IMG/VR virus record: IMGVR_UViG_3300031834_000001
Coordinates: 28,859-92,858 of that record
Direction: 5' to 3' (one strand)
Origin: a virus
DNA: 64,000 nucleotides
In this document: positions 1-7,452 of the stretch, piece by piece
How positions within the stretch are numbered: position 1 is the stretch's first letter
Layout of the letters: each line of letters begins with the position of its first letter
Notes under the pieces: generated by a model
What the model was told of the DNA's origin: nothing
The model's database searches: none
What the model saw: the letters and a program-made list of their open reading frames with translations, nothing else
Position numbers and translations under genes: made by a program

Positions 1-81
1 GGACCCGAACCTCCCGTCAGGCTTCGCTTGACGGCTAGGGAGGTCAAGAAGGCCAAGCCGGAAGGGGGCGGCCCGGCATGA
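1..81 (+). CDS. C-terminal end of an upstream hypothetical gene (partial)
   Basis: An open frame enters from the left edge and gives 26 codons before TGA at 79-81. The TGA overlaps the ATG of the next gene (ATGA at 78-81), the junction used throughout this operon. The visible tail is basic and glycine/proline rich (AREVKKAKPEGGGPA). No function can be read from it. Confidence 0.6.
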   Translation, partial: GPEPPVRLRLTAREVKKAKPEGGGPA

Positions 82-365
82 CCGACCACGCCCTGCTCGA
101 CGTGTCCGGCTGGCCCGCCGTGTCGTTTGTTCCGGCCGGGGAGTACAACGGGGACGCGCTAATCCCGGCTCCGGTTCCGAACCTCTGCGCCGGCGTCTCC
201 TTGGTGGGCCTCTATCGCGTGTCCCTCGACGACCTCCTGGCCGCCAAGGTTGCCCAGATACCGAAGACGATTACCTGCCCCGCCGGGGTGTTTGCGTGGC
301 ACCGGACGTCCACCTACGGCTTCTGCGCCTACTACGTCAGGGTAAGCGAAGAGGGGAGAGGTTGA
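78..365 (+). CDS. Hypothetical protein, 95 aa
   Basis: Small soluble protein of unknown function. ATG 78 overlaps the preceding stop. The sequence has several short hydrophobic strands (GWPAVSFV, VSLVGLYRV) and no catalytic motif or membrane segment. It belongs to a run of small early-type phage genes joined by 4-base overlaps, which suggests translational coupling. I do not recognise the family. Confidence 0.6.
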   Translation: MTDHALLDVSGWPAVSFVPAGEYNGDALIPAPVPNLCAGVSLVGLYRVSLDDLLAAKVAQIPKTITCPAGVFAWHRTSTYGFCAYYVRVSEEGRG

Positions 366-367
366 GC

Positions 368-796
368 ATGGATACCGACGCCGCCTATGCCGCCCGGCTC
401 ATGGCGGAGACCGATGAGGGCCTGGCCACCGAGGTCATGGGGTGGTCCCTCTCACCCACCGGGCACCACTGGTACGGCCCGCCCGATGAGAAGGGCCGGA
501 CGACATTGGTGGCCGCCGCCGAATGTTGGCACCCCTCCTCCGACTGGGCCGACCTGGGCATGGCGCTCGACAAGGCGACCACGCCCGGCGAGGATGGCCA
601 ACGGATCGCGGGACGCTTCGTCGCCTGGCCGACGCCGGAAGGTTGGAGCGCCGAGGTGCCCGTGGCCAGGTCAGTCTACGCCAATGGCTATGGCCCCACG
701 AAGAAGGCCGCATTGGCCATGGCCATCCTGAGCGCGGCGAGGTTGAGACGGAAGGAACGGGAGATGCAGGTTGGACCAATTGGAGGCGATGCTTGA
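368..796 (+). CDS. Phage ABA-sandwich-like protein, 142 aa
   Basis: ATG 368 follows a GAGGGGAGAGG ribosome site and lies 2 bases after the previous stop; an upstream in-frame start would overlap that gene heavily. The order of blocks resembles the phage ABA sandwich domain: an N-terminal EVMGW motif, a central 'SSDWADLGMALDKA' helix, and an alanine-rich C-terminal helix ending 'KKAALAMAILSA'. That domain is common and uncharacterised in phages. Related layouts occur here at 789, 5811, 6566 and 59413. The role is unknown and the family call is by eye. Confidence 0.6.
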   Translation: MDTDAAYAARLMAETDEGLATEVMGWSLSPTGHHWYGPPDEKGRTTLVAAAECWHPSSDWADLGMALDKATTPGEDGQRIAGRFVAWPTPEGWSAEVPVARSVYANGYGPTKKAALAMAILSAARLRRKEREMQVGPIGGDA

Positions 797-1166
797 CATG
801 CCCGACATCGACACCCTGAGCGGCCAGGAGTTAGACGCCGCCGTGACCGAGGAGGTTCTCGGTATCTCGATTAGGGTTGTGCCGCCAGACATGGCCCTAT
901 CGCCCTCCATCTTCCCCACGAAGCCCAAGCCCATCTCCTCCGACTGGGCAGCCCACGGACTCCTGGTGGAGAGGTTGGAACACCTGGGCTTCCTGTGGGC
1001 CATGGAGCAGACGCTCTGCGAGTCAAAGATGAGGTCCAGCATCGTCTACGGCGTCCGGGTCCGAGTCTCGCCCGGCGTAAGCGGCTACGGCCACTCCCGG
1101 GACCTCCGGGAAGCCCTGGGCCGCGCCGCCCTCAAGGCCGTCAGAGCGAGGGAGGCTATGGCATGA
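789..1166 (+). CDS. Phage ABA-sandwich-like protein, 125 aa
   Basis: The plan matches its upstream neighbour: an N-terminal 'LDAAVTEEVLG' block, an 'SSDWAAHGLLVERLEHLG' helix, a strand region, and a C-terminal 'DLREALGRAALKAV' helix. It is probably a tandem paralogue. The start is uncertain among TTG 771, ATG 789 and ATG 798; all lie around the end of the previous gene and ATG 798 has the best distance from GGAGG at 782-786. No catalytic residues are evident. Confidence 0.6.
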   Translation: MLDMPDIDTLSGQELDAAVTEEVLGISIRVVPPDMALSPSIFPTKPKPISSDWAAHGLLVERLEHLGFLWAMEQTLCESKMRSSIVYGVRVRVSPGVSGYGHSRDLREALGRAALKAVRAREAMA

Positions 1167-1408
1167 AACGCACCTTGTGCGAGTGTGACGCCTGCGGGGC
1201 TCGGGACGCCCTGGAAGTCACGGTGGTCGTGGGCCGTTGCGCGGACCCCTCTGGCCACGGCTACGAGGCGAGCACGGACACCGTGGACCTCTGCCCCGCC
1301 TGTCTGGTCAGGGAGTTGCGGGGCGTACTTGGGACCCTGCATTGGACCGCCGTCAAGGATTGGGTAGCCGAGATTCGCAAGAAGGGACGGGCGGCCGCCG
1401 ATGGCTAG
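1163..1408 (+). CDS. Small zinc-finger-like protein, 81 aa
   Basis: The N terminus carries C-x-C-x2-C (residues 5, 7 and 10) and a CPAC pair near residue 46, a plausible treble-clef or ribbon zinc site. ATG 1163 overlaps the previous gene's stop by 4 bases. The C terminus is a basic amphipathic helix. Nucleic-acid or protein binding is possible; there is no direct evidence for either. Confidence 0.6.
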   Translation: MKRTLCECDACGARDALEVTVVVGRCADPSGHGYEASTDTVDLCPACLVRELRGVLGTLHWTAVKDWVAEIRKKGRAAADG

Positions 1409-1568
1409 CGACACCTGCGGAACCTGCTTCACCTGGGCCGCCCGCAAACGCCGCCGCTACCCACGCGGACAATGGGGAGCCTGCCACCACTGTTCGACTA
1501 GGCGACACGGTTGGCTCTGGGCGGGCGAGAAAGCCTGCGAGCTCTGGGAGAGGAGGGCGGCAACGTGA
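1401..1568 (+). CDS. Very small cysteine-rich basic protein, 55 aa
   Basis: ATG 1401 opens a 55-codon frame ending TGA 1566-1568, overlapping both neighbours (8 bases upstream, GTGA downstream). It begins MASDTCGTCFTW and has CxxC at residues 6-9, C-x2-H-x-C-like residues in the middle, and a late cysteine, so a zinc knuckle is likely. It fills the gap between two coupled genes exactly, which supports it being real. Confidence 0.6.
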   Translation: MASDTCGTCFTWAARKRRRYPRGQWGACHHCSTRRHGWLWAGEKACELWERRAAT

Positions 1569-1852
1569 CCGAGGAGGACTTTGACGCCGCCGCTTTTGAG
1601 TGGCACCTATCCCTCTACCACCGCCTAAAGCCGGAGGACGTGGAGGTTACCGACGTTCCCGGCTACTGGCGCATGGTAATCCCGTGCGCCGGGCGGCCCG
1701 AGTGTGGGCAACCGATCCATTTGGCCATGTTCAACGAGGACCCCATGAAGCACACAGTTTACTATCTGGACCACGACCGCGACGGAAGCGGCAGGTTCCT
1801 CAGCCCTTACCGGACCTGGCGGGCGCTCTGGGAGAGGAGGGAGGCCAAGTGA
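1565..1852 (+). CDS. Hypothetical protein, 95 aa
   Basis: Starts at GTG 1565, overlapping the previous TGA (GTGA). The protein is acidic at the N terminus and carries a C-x4-C pair (IPCAGRPECGQ) near residues 42-47. It has a C-terminal 'YRTWRALWERRE' helix. No known domain is recognised. Confidence 0.55.
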   Translation: MTEEDFDAAAFEWHLSLYHRLKPEDVEVTDVPGYWRMVIPCAGRPECGQPIHLAMFNEDPMKHTVYYLDHDRDGSGRFLSPYRTWRALWERREAK

Positions 1853-2178
1853 CCTTCTCCCCCGAGCACGTTGCGATGATCCTGGCTGGCCGGAAGACTG
1901 AGACGCGCCGGTTAGGCATGACGCCACCCCGCTACCGTGTCGGTCATGTCTACGCCGTCCAACCCGGCCGGGGTCGGGCCGCCGTGGGCCACATTCGCAT
2001 CCTGGACCTCGACCGCCAAATGGTTCGCGAGGTGTCCAATCTCCAGGCGCGGGCCGAGGGGTATGACTCTGTCTTCGAGTTCTGGTCGGCGTTGAACACC
2101 GTGAACGGCCGGGAGGTCCGGGCCGACGAGTGGGTCACGGCGTACAAGTTCGAGTTGGAGGAGGAGACTACCCGGTGA
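1849..2178 (+). CDS. ASCH-domain-like protein, 109 aa
   Basis: The N terminus 'FSPEHVAMILAGRKTETRR' is the classic opening of ASCH/PUA-like phage proteins (FxPxMVxxILxGxKTxTRR). It is followed by 'GHVYAVQPG' and a C-terminal 'EWVTAYKFEL' strand, as expected for the ASCH beta barrel. ASCH proteins are thought to bind RNA or modified nucleobases, and some are amidohydrolases acting on acetylcytidine. The start is GTG 1849 in a GTGA overlap. The family call is firm; the substrate is unknown. Confidence 0.75.
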   Translation: MTFSPEHVAMILAGRKTETRRLGMTPPRYRVGHVYAVQPGRGRAAVGHIRILDLDRQMVREVSNLQARAEGYDSVFEFWSALNTVNGREVRADEWVTAYKFELEEETTR

Positions 2179-2432
2179 GCGAGGTTACGAGGCTTGTCCT
2201 ACTGAGACAATCCGTCCAGGCTGACGTGGATGCCTCTGAGGCCCTGCTCGCCTGGCTTACTCTGGAGCGCAACAAGACTCCCCGGTGGAGATTGCGGATT
2301 CGGTGCCACCTGGCCCGGCGGATCGACAAATGGAAACTGATGGCCCAGGTTTACGAGGGAGTCGTGCGGCGGATTGAGCAGACGCGATTGGACGCTCGGG
2401 CCGAGTCGGAGACAGAGGAGGATTCCCGATGA
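2175..2432 (+). CDS. Helical hypothetical protein, 85 aa (tandem paralogue 1)
   Basis: Starts at GTG 2175 with a 4-base overlap. Almost entirely helical and charged. The core 'TPRWRLRIRCHLARRIDKW' then 'VYEGVVRRIEQTRLDARAESE' matches its downstream neighbour in pattern, so the two look like a tandem duplication. A coiled-coil adaptor or DNA-binding role is possible; function unknown. Confidence 0.55.
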   Translation: MSEVTRLVLLRQSVQADVDASEALLAWLTLERNKTPRWRLRIRCHLARRIDKWKLMAQVYEGVVRRIEQTRLDARAESETEEDSR

Positions 2433-2683
2433 CCGAGGCCATGGGGCTCGGCCGACTGGAGAACGCCGTCCGGGCTAACCTGGCGGACGCCGAGAGGGTG
2501 GAGCGCCTTCTTCGCGAGAGGCTTGCCCTAACTCCTTGGTGGCAATGGGACCTCCGGCGAGCCAGAGGGAAAACGGCCACCCTGTACTTCGGGATGGTCA
2601 AGGGTTACAGGGTAGTCCTGGAGCTCATCGAGTGGACGCGCATCCGGGACGCCCGGGCCCAGTCGGAAGCGAAGGGGAGTTGA
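2429..2683 (+). CDS. Helical hypothetical protein, 84 aa (tandem paralogue 2)
   Basis: ATG 2429 overlaps the preceding TGA. The protein shares with the preceding gene a 'L-x-R/E-x-L-A-L-T-P-W/R-W' block and the ending 'ELIEWTRIRDARAQSE'. It is short, helical and basic, with no catalytic motif. Confidence 0.55.
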   Translation: MTEAMGLGRLENAVRANLADAERVERLLRERLALTPWWQWDLRRARGKTATLYFGMVKGYRVVLELIEWTRIRDARAQSEAKGS

Positions 2684-2700
2684 CCGCCCGCGGCCGCTCC

Positions 2701-2937
2701 ATGCCCCATGACGAGTATGGGCTACCCCTCGTCACCCTGCCGCCAGGGGAGCGCGAGGTCCGCCTGCTGGAAATCCAGGCCCGCTTCTATGGACCGGGCC
2801 AACGGGGCATGGACCGCTTGGCCGACCTCATCACGGGGATTAACGCTAACCTCCCGGCCGAGGAGAGGGAGCGGCGACGCCTGCTATTCACGGACCGTCC
2901 CAGGGGTCCGGGAAAGGTTAAGGTGGCCCATGACTGA
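2701..2937 (+). CDS. Hypothetical protein, 78 aa
   Basis: ATG 2701 begins MPHDEYGLPLV; an earlier TTG at 2680 overlapping the previous stop (TTGA) is a real alternative, since that coupling is common here. The protein has a 'LPPGEREVRLLEIQARFYG' helix and a very basic tail. Function unknown. Confidence 0.5.
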   Translation: MPHDEYGLPLVTLPPGEREVRLLEIQARFYGPGQRGMDRLADLITGINANLPAEERERRRLLFTDRPRGPGKVKVAHD

Positions 2938-3769
2938 CGCGGCGTTCGAGGCCCTACTAACTGAATCGCGCCCAATCCGTCGCCGTCTGTCGCGTCGGTT
3001 CTGGGTGCCCGGCATGGACCGCGAGGACATGGAGCAGATTCTGGCCCTCGCGGTCTGGCTGGCCATGGCGAACTTTGACCCGGCGCGATCCCCTCTCGGT
3101 TTTTACCTCCGAATGACCATGCTGCGGGCCGCCCAGAGCGTCGTCAAATCGGCATTTGCGGATGCCCGCCGGGCTCACGTCGGCATCCAGAGTCTTGACG
3201 AAATCCGGTCCGGCGAGGACGGCCATCTCCGCCGGGAGCCCTGGGCGCACGAATCCGGCTACCTCTCTCTGGAGGACGCCGACTGGCAGGAGGACCTCAT
3301 CGCCGAGGCTCATCTGACCCGCCTGGAGCGCGAGTCGTTCCTGGGCATCCTCGGCAACCGCTACATCCCCGGCATCCTCAGCGAGATAGCCGCCGACCTC
3401 GGAGTCACGGCCGACCAGGTCGGCAATGCCTGGAGTCGGGCTCGCGGGAAACTCGGCGCGGTCGTGGCTCTCAGGGAACCCCATCGGATCCCGGAGGGCG
3501 TGAGAGTTCAAATCGGTTGGCGGCTTACGTCCGGCAAACTCTGCATGGACGGCCAATGGTACAAGCTTCGCAGGTGGAGCCGGGCCCAGCCGGACTGCTA
3601 TGAGGCCGAGTCGGGCGGGCAAACGTGTCTCGTTAGGGCGGACCGGGTAATCAGGATGGACGCGCGGGCTTGGGGCGGCCGGGCGGAACATGCGGTCGGC
3701 GTGGCTACCTGGCGCGGGCCGATGTGGGCGCAGGAGAGTTTCGGGTGGGAGGATGGCGAGGGTGGCTAA
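2930..3769 (+). CDS. Sigma-70-family-like RNA polymerase sigma factor, 279 aa
   Basis: Residues about 11-80 resemble sigma region 2: a helix 'PIRRRLSRRFWVPGMDREDMEQ' followed by 'LALAVWLAMANFDPARSPLGFYL', the usual ED-x-x-Q ... W-x-A-x-x-F-D-P pattern of SigH-like factors. A second helical unit at about 125-170 ('LTRLERESFLGILG' ... 'SEIAADLGVTADQVGNAWSRARGKL') looks like the region 4 helix-turn-helix. About 90 extra C-terminal residues are unexplained. Known relatives redirect host RNA polymerase. By inference it may activate phage genes in time. ATG 2930 overlaps the previous gene by 8 bases. Confidence 0.65.
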   Translation: MTDAAFEALLTESRPIRRRLSRRFWVPGMDREDMEQILALAVWLAMANFDPARSPLGFYLRMTMLRAAQSVVKSAFADARRAHVGIQSLDEIRSGEDGHLRREPWAHESGYLSLEDADWQEDLIAEAHLTRLERESFLGILGNRYIPGILSEIAADLGVTADQVGNAWSRARGKLGAVVALREPHRIPEGVRVQIGWRLTSGKLCMDGQWYKLRRWSRAQPDCYEAESGGQTCLVRADRVIRMDARAWGGRAEHAVGVATWRGPMWAQESFGWEDGEGG

Positions 3770-4292
3770 GGCCAAGGCTGTCGGCAGGGTTTACGGCGAG
3801 CCCCGGTTATACGAGAAGAAGTTGGCGCGGGTTATGGAACGCCTGGGCGTCGAGGATTCCGACTTCAACTATGATCGCTTCGGGGCCTCCGTCCAATTTC
3901 GCTATAAGGGTTCCCTCTACGCCTTCGAGCACACGGTCGAGCGGGCCAAGCAACGCGGCCTGGGCATCGTCTACGGCTCCGACTGCTTCGCCCAACTCGT
4001 TCACGCCTTGGAGGACATCGCCCGCCTGGTCGAGCGGGGCATCTATGACCTCCAGACTTGGGTGGTCGGCCTCAAGGCCCTGCCCGCCGCGACGAACCTG
4101 CCCGACTGGTGCAAGGTGCTGGGCCTGGCCGAAATCCCGGTGTCCTTCGACGACGTGAAAGCCAGGTACCGGGAGTTGTCGAAGGCGCGCCACCCCGACC
4201 AGGGCGGCACGGACTCCGAGTTCAGACTGCTCAACGAGGCTTACGAAGAAGCCGAACGGAGTTTCGGGAAGGGAGACGGTGAGTGTGTCTGA
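3753..4292 (+). CDS. J-domain (DnaJ-like) protein, 179 aa
   Basis: The C-terminal 55 or so residues form a J domain: 'WCKVLGLAEIPVSFDDVKARYRELS', then 'KARHPDQGG' containing the invariant HPD triad, then 'FRLLNEAYEEAERSFG'. The N-terminal 110 residues include an aromatic strand region and a long helix and resemble nothing I know. J proteins stimulate Hsp70 ATPase; phage ones often help replication or assembly by recruiting host DnaK. ATG 3753 lies after GGGAGG and overlaps the sigma-like gene. Confidence 0.75.
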   Translation: MARVAKAKAVGRVYGEPRLYEKKLARVMERLGVEDSDFNYDRFGASVQFRYKGSLYAFEHTVERAKQRGLGIVYGSDCFAQLVHALEDIARLVERGIYDLQTWVVGLKALPAATNLPDWCKVLGLAEIPVSFDDVKARYRELSKARHPDQGGTDSEFRLLNEAYEEAERSFGKGDGECV

Positions 4293-4611
4293 CCAGAAGG
4301 ATGACCGGCGGGCGCGGTGGGCGGCATGTCTCGCGAGGGGTTGGGTGTCCCTGGAGGATGAGCGTTTGCTTGACTCCGATTTCGTGTCCGCGCCCGGTGC
4401 CCCGTTACCAATATCCATCTTGCCCGGGTTAGGCGTCCTCGACGACGTCCGGCAGACTCTCATCATGCGCATGGCCGCCGTCGAAATCGAGTGGGACCAC
4501 GGCATGCTGACCGACGATGACTACCGCGCTCGCAAGGAGGATATCGTCGCCGAGGTGACCGGGCTGTTCCGGGACACGTTGGGGCGGACGTTGGGATTGG
4601 AGAGCGCGTGA
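4279..4611 (+). CDS. Hypothetical protein, 110 aa
   Basis: Start GTG 4279 (or GTG 4285) overlaps the J-domain gene. Residues 60-110 form a helical pair ('LIMRMAAVEIEWDHGMLTDDDY' region) followed by an acidic helix. No recognised domain. Its position suggests only membership of the early operon. Confidence 0.55.
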   Translation: MSVSDQKDDRRARWAACLARGWVSLEDERLLDSDFVSAPGAPLPISILPGLGVLDDVRQTLIMRMAAVEIEWDHGMLTDDDYRARKEDIVAEVTGLFRDTLGRTLGLESA

Positions 4612-4817
4612 TCGCCGCCGACCCCGATGACCTGCGCGGCATGGGCGACCATAACCGGCTTGATGCGCTCGCCCGATTAGTCGCCTTGGGTCTGCGCCGC
4701 AAGGTTAGCCACCTCCCCAGATGGGACGGGCCGAGGGTGGAGCGGCCGGTGGACTACCTGGTGCTACCGTTTCGCCTGACCATCGTGGTGGACAAGGAGG
4801 CCAACGAGGATGGCTAG
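4608..4817 (+). CDS. Hypothetical protein, 69 aa
   Basis: GTG 4608 in a GTGA overlap. Short protein with an N-terminal acidic segment, a 'LDALARLVALGLRRKV' helix and a hydrophobic C-terminal strand (LVLPFRLTIVVD). Function unknown. Confidence 0.5.
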   Translation: MIAADPDDLRGMGDHNRLDALARLVALGLRRKVSHLPRWDGPRVERPVDYLVLPFRLTIVVDKEANEDG

Positions 4818-5445
4818 AGTAGAGAGGTTGCCCCTGTCCCGCAGGTTCGCTCGCGCTGCCCTGCGCTTCGCAGATTTCGCCCTGCGTCTCTTGGGTTTCC
4901 AACACATCTTCAGCACCTGCGAACCCTGCGAATACCCGGTCGGCCTGGTGACCCACCGGGGCAGGGTGGACATGGTTCTGCGGGCCGGAACGTTAGACCT
5001 GTTCGACCATGTGGAGGACCCGAGCCTGTCGGAGGACGCCGTCGTGTTCCCGCCGTCCCTTACGCGCCGGTTCGTCACCAAGGCCCACGCCCTCTACGAG
5101 GTTTGGGGGCGGCCATGCCGACTCCCCCGACCCCTGGCGGACGTGACGTTGGCCGAGTTGGCGATGACCTGCATGGTCTGCCCGGCCCAGTGGGAGGGCA
5201 AGACGACCGGCGGGCGCGAGGTCTACATCCGCTACCGTCATGGGCGCTTCACGGTGGACCTGAATGGATTTCGATACTACTCCGCCAAACTCGGCGATGA
5301 CTCCGCGTCCGACATGACCACCGAGGAGATGCTCGCCTACACCGGGATGGCCATGGCTCCCGGAGTCAGCCCGACCGGCTGGGCGGATTGGATGAACGGC
5401 GAGACCGAGAAGCGGCAGGAAGGGGAGGTTGGCAAGGATGTCTGA
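4810..5445 (+). CDS. Hypothetical protein, 211 aa
   Basis: ATG 4810 is preceded by GGAGG and overlaps the preceding gene by 8 bases. The N-terminal 35 residues form basic amphipathic helices (RRFARAALRFADFALRLLGF) that could contact membrane or nucleic acid. Two cysteine pairs follow (CEPC, CMVC). The C-terminal half is mixed strand and helix. No family recognised. Confidence 0.55.
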   Translation: MARVERLPLSRRFARAALRFADFALRLLGFQHIFSTCEPCEYPVGLVTHRGRVDMVLRAGTLDLFDHVEDPSLSEDAVVFPPSLTRRFVTKAHALYEVWGRPCRLPRPLADVTLAELAMTCMVCPAQWEGKTTGGREVYIRYRHGRFTVDLNGFRYYSAKLGDDSASDMTTEEMLAYTGMAMAPGVSPTGWADWMNGETEKRQEGEVGKDV

Positions 5446-5827
5446 TGAGTTGACCCGGCCGTGCCCGGACGCTAGGGCGGATGAGATTGCCGCCCGGCTA
5501 GCCAAGTATGGCGAAGCGGAAATGTTCACCTCGCCGAGTTGGGAGGACGTTTCTACCTTGATCGCCGACCGGGCTTGGGCGAACAAGAGACTCCACGGCC
5601 GTGGGGTAGGTTGGCTCGCTTATTCCCCCTCGTGGTACGTGAAAGCCCTGGTGGCCGAGACGACCCCGGAGGAGAGGGCTCGCTACGATGGCTACCGGCG
5701 CGGCCAGGGCGACTTCACCGACCGATTCTGTGCCGGGCTCGCCGAGTGTGCCTTGGGCGACAGGTTGGCCGAGGTCGTTGGTTATATCCAAACTCGCAAG
5801 GAGGCTCCCCATGCTGACCAGAGTTGA
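5438..5827 (+). CDS. Hypothetical protein, 129 aa
   Basis: ATG 5438 is preferred to TTG 5429; GGGGAGG lies about 10 bases upstream. It contains 'TLIADRAWANKRLHGRGVGW' and 'TTPEERARYDGYRRGQGDF', a soluble mixed fold. No catalytic pattern is recognised. Confidence 0.55.
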   Translation: MSDELTRPCPDARADEIAARLAKYGEAEMFTSPSWEDVSTLIADRAWANKRLHGRGVGWLAYSPSWYVKALVAETTPEERARYDGYRRGQGDFTDRFCAGLAECALGDRLAEVVGYIQTRKEAPHADQS

Positions 5828-6569
5828 GCGGCAAGCCCTGCGGGACAGGCTGGCCCCGGTGGAGGTGAAGTGGAAGAGTTATGGCAGGGATGCCTGGGAG
5901 GGGCGCTTCGAGCATTCCGGCGACTTCGTCTGTTGGCTATGGATAGAGCATCGCGTCCCGCTCGGTTGGTGGTGGGGGGCGTATGTGGCCGAGAGTATCG
6001 CTGCGGGCCATTGCGGGCATTACAGCGTGATAGGTCATGCCAAGTCGTCCCTCCCTACCCTCGCCGCCGCCCAATCCGCCGCCTCCTCCTGGCTCACCTC
6101 CCACCTCCATCCCGACCGGGAGGCCATCCTCTCCCTGCTCGACTGGGCGGATGAGGTGGATGCGCCTACGGAGGCGGCCACGTCTATACCCTTCCCGCCC
6201 GGATTGACGGGGGAAACCGTGGAAATTGAGGGTGACCTGGTCGCCACGCCGACCCCGGAGGCCGAGACTCTCCAGGCCATCCAGGAGTGGTTTGAAGCCA
6301 TGCTGATGAAGACGCGGCCCTGGATGTCCTGGGACGTCGGCACGGACGGGCCGTACCCGCCCCACAGGCCATTCGCTATAGGCGTCGAGACTCCGGCGGT
6401 TGGCTACGACACTATCCGCGACGGCGCGAGACTCCTGGGCATCGAGGCCCCCGAGTGGGGCGCGGCGTATGCGTGGGCAAAGGCGAGGTTGGAACAGTGG
6501 AAGGAGGCCACGCGCCCGCAGGCCCTGGAGTGGGCGCGGGTCAGGGAAGCCGAGGAGGAGTCGCCATGA
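5811..6569 (+). CDS. Hypothetical protein with ABA-sandwich-like ends, 252 aa
   Basis: AAGGAGG at 5798-5804 sets the start at ATG 5811. The first half contains a tryptophan-rich strand block (FVCWLWIEHRVPLGWWWGAYV) and an alanine-rich helix 'LPTLAAAQSAASSWL', the arrangement of phage ABA-sandwich proteins. The second half holds a 'DTIRDGARLLGIEAPEW' helix and a long charged helix. Possibly two fused small modules. Function unknown. Confidence 0.5.
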   Translation: MLTRVERQALRDRLAPVEVKWKSYGRDAWEGRFEHSGDFVCWLWIEHRVPLGWWWGAYVAESIAAGHCGHYSVIGHAKSSLPTLAAAQSAASSWLTSHLHPDREAILSLLDWADEVDAPTEAATSIPFPPGLTGETVEIEGDLVATPTPEAETLQAIQEWFEAMLMKTRPWMSWDVGTDGPYPPHRPFAIGVETPAVGYDTIRDGARLLGIEAPEWGAAYAWAKARLEQWKEATRPQALEWARVREAEEESP

Positions 6570-6922
6570 CCACCCTATCCCCCAAGGAAATCCTGGCCCT
6601 GCGTGGTCGGGAGTTGGATGCCGAGATAGACCGGATGCTGGGCAGGGACCCCTGGGCGGCGGCGGCCAGCTCGCCCGGTCGGCGCGTCCTTGAGGTTGTC
6701 GGCTTCATGTTGTCGAAGGGCTTTTCATTCACCCTGACCGTCGCGCCCAGCCCCATGCCCATGTTCCGCGCCGCTTTCCAACGTAGCCAGCCCTACGAGT
6801 CGGACGCCGACTCCACCTATCCCGCCGATGCTGTCTGCTGGGCGGCGCTGCTGGCGTGGAGTGAGGAGGGTGAAGGAACCTCCGGCTCCCCGGCCCAACT
6901 ACCCCACCCGAAAGGAGAGTGA
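6566..6922 (+). CDS. Phage ABA-sandwich-like protein, 118 aa
   Basis: The N-terminal 'LRGRELDAEIDRMLG' is the start typical of ABA-sandwich phage proteins. Then come an 'SSPGRRVLEVVGFMLSKGFSFTLTV' block, an 'FRAAFQRSQPYESDADSTYPADAVCWAALLAW' region and an acidic tail. Likely paralogous to the genes at 368, 789 and 59413. ATG 6566 overlaps the previous TGA. Confidence 0.6.
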   Translation: MTTLSPKEILALRGRELDAEIDRMLGRDPWAAAASSPGRRVLEVVGFMLSKGFSFTLTVAPSPMPMFRAAFQRSQPYESDADSTYPADAVCWAALLAWSEEGEGTSGSPAQLPHPKGE

Positions 6923-7452
6923 TGACCATGACCACCAAACTCCCCGTGCCCGTCCGTTCCGGCCTCCCTCACGGCTATGACTTCGATGTCCGCCTAGACG
7001 GCCGGTCCGTCACCGTCGAGCTAGTCCGAAGCACCCTCTTGGCGTCCAACTCGGTTGCCAGGAGACCCGCAAACTTCTTCGTTCCCATCGACTCCACCAC
7101 ACTTACCCCGCCCTCCTGGTTTGCCTGGCTATTTGGTGACCGCCTCCACCTCCGGGTCCGGCAGGCTGGCCGAGAACTCGCGAGGAGGGCCTGGGAGAGG
7201 GAGGCCGCCACGAAGCCCCCGCCGGATAGGACGCCCCGCAAGTACCGGGCCAACGACATCGTCAAGGGGTACCAGCCGACTGAGGGGATGGCTGAGGACG
7301 CCGAGCCGCCCAAGGGTGGCAGCGGGGTCAGGTATCCCGCGACAGTCAAAGTAACCAAGGTGAGCCGGGGAACCCTCGACTCCCTGGTGGCCGAAGAAGT
7401 TGAGGTCGCCGAGGGCGAGTTGGGTGATCCGGCAGAGGAGGTCTCTCCGTGA
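6919..7452 (+). CDS. Hypothetical protein of a local paralogous family, 177 aa
   Basis: Begins with a strand-rich N-terminal domain, then a 'PPSWFAWLFGDRLHLRVRQAGRELARRA' segment. This segment (tryptophan/phenylalanine, LFG, then a basic amphipathic helix) recurs in the genes at 7449, 7796 and 18938. The acidic, proline-rich C-terminal half looks disordered. ATG 6919 overlaps the previous stop. The shared segment might be a membrane-surface or interaction helix. Confidence 0.55.
   Translation: MMTMTTKLPVPVRSGLPHGYDFDVRLDGRSVTVELVRSTLLASNSVARRPANFFVPIDSTTLTPPSWFAWLFGDRLHLRVRQAGRELARRAWEREAATKPPPDRTPRKYRANDIVKGYQPTEGMAEDAEPPKGGSGVRYPATVKVTKVSRGTLDSLVAEEVEVAEGELGDPAEEVSP

Noticed and set aside
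296-367. Longer N-terminal start for the gene at 368
   Set aside because: The upstream in-frame ATG at 296 would overlap the previous gene by 70 bases; ATG 368 has a strong ribosome site.
2957-3775. Long leftward open frame opposite the sigma-like gene
   Set aside because: It is a frame shadow produced by GC-rich codons; the rightward frame has domains, ribosome site and gene overlaps.
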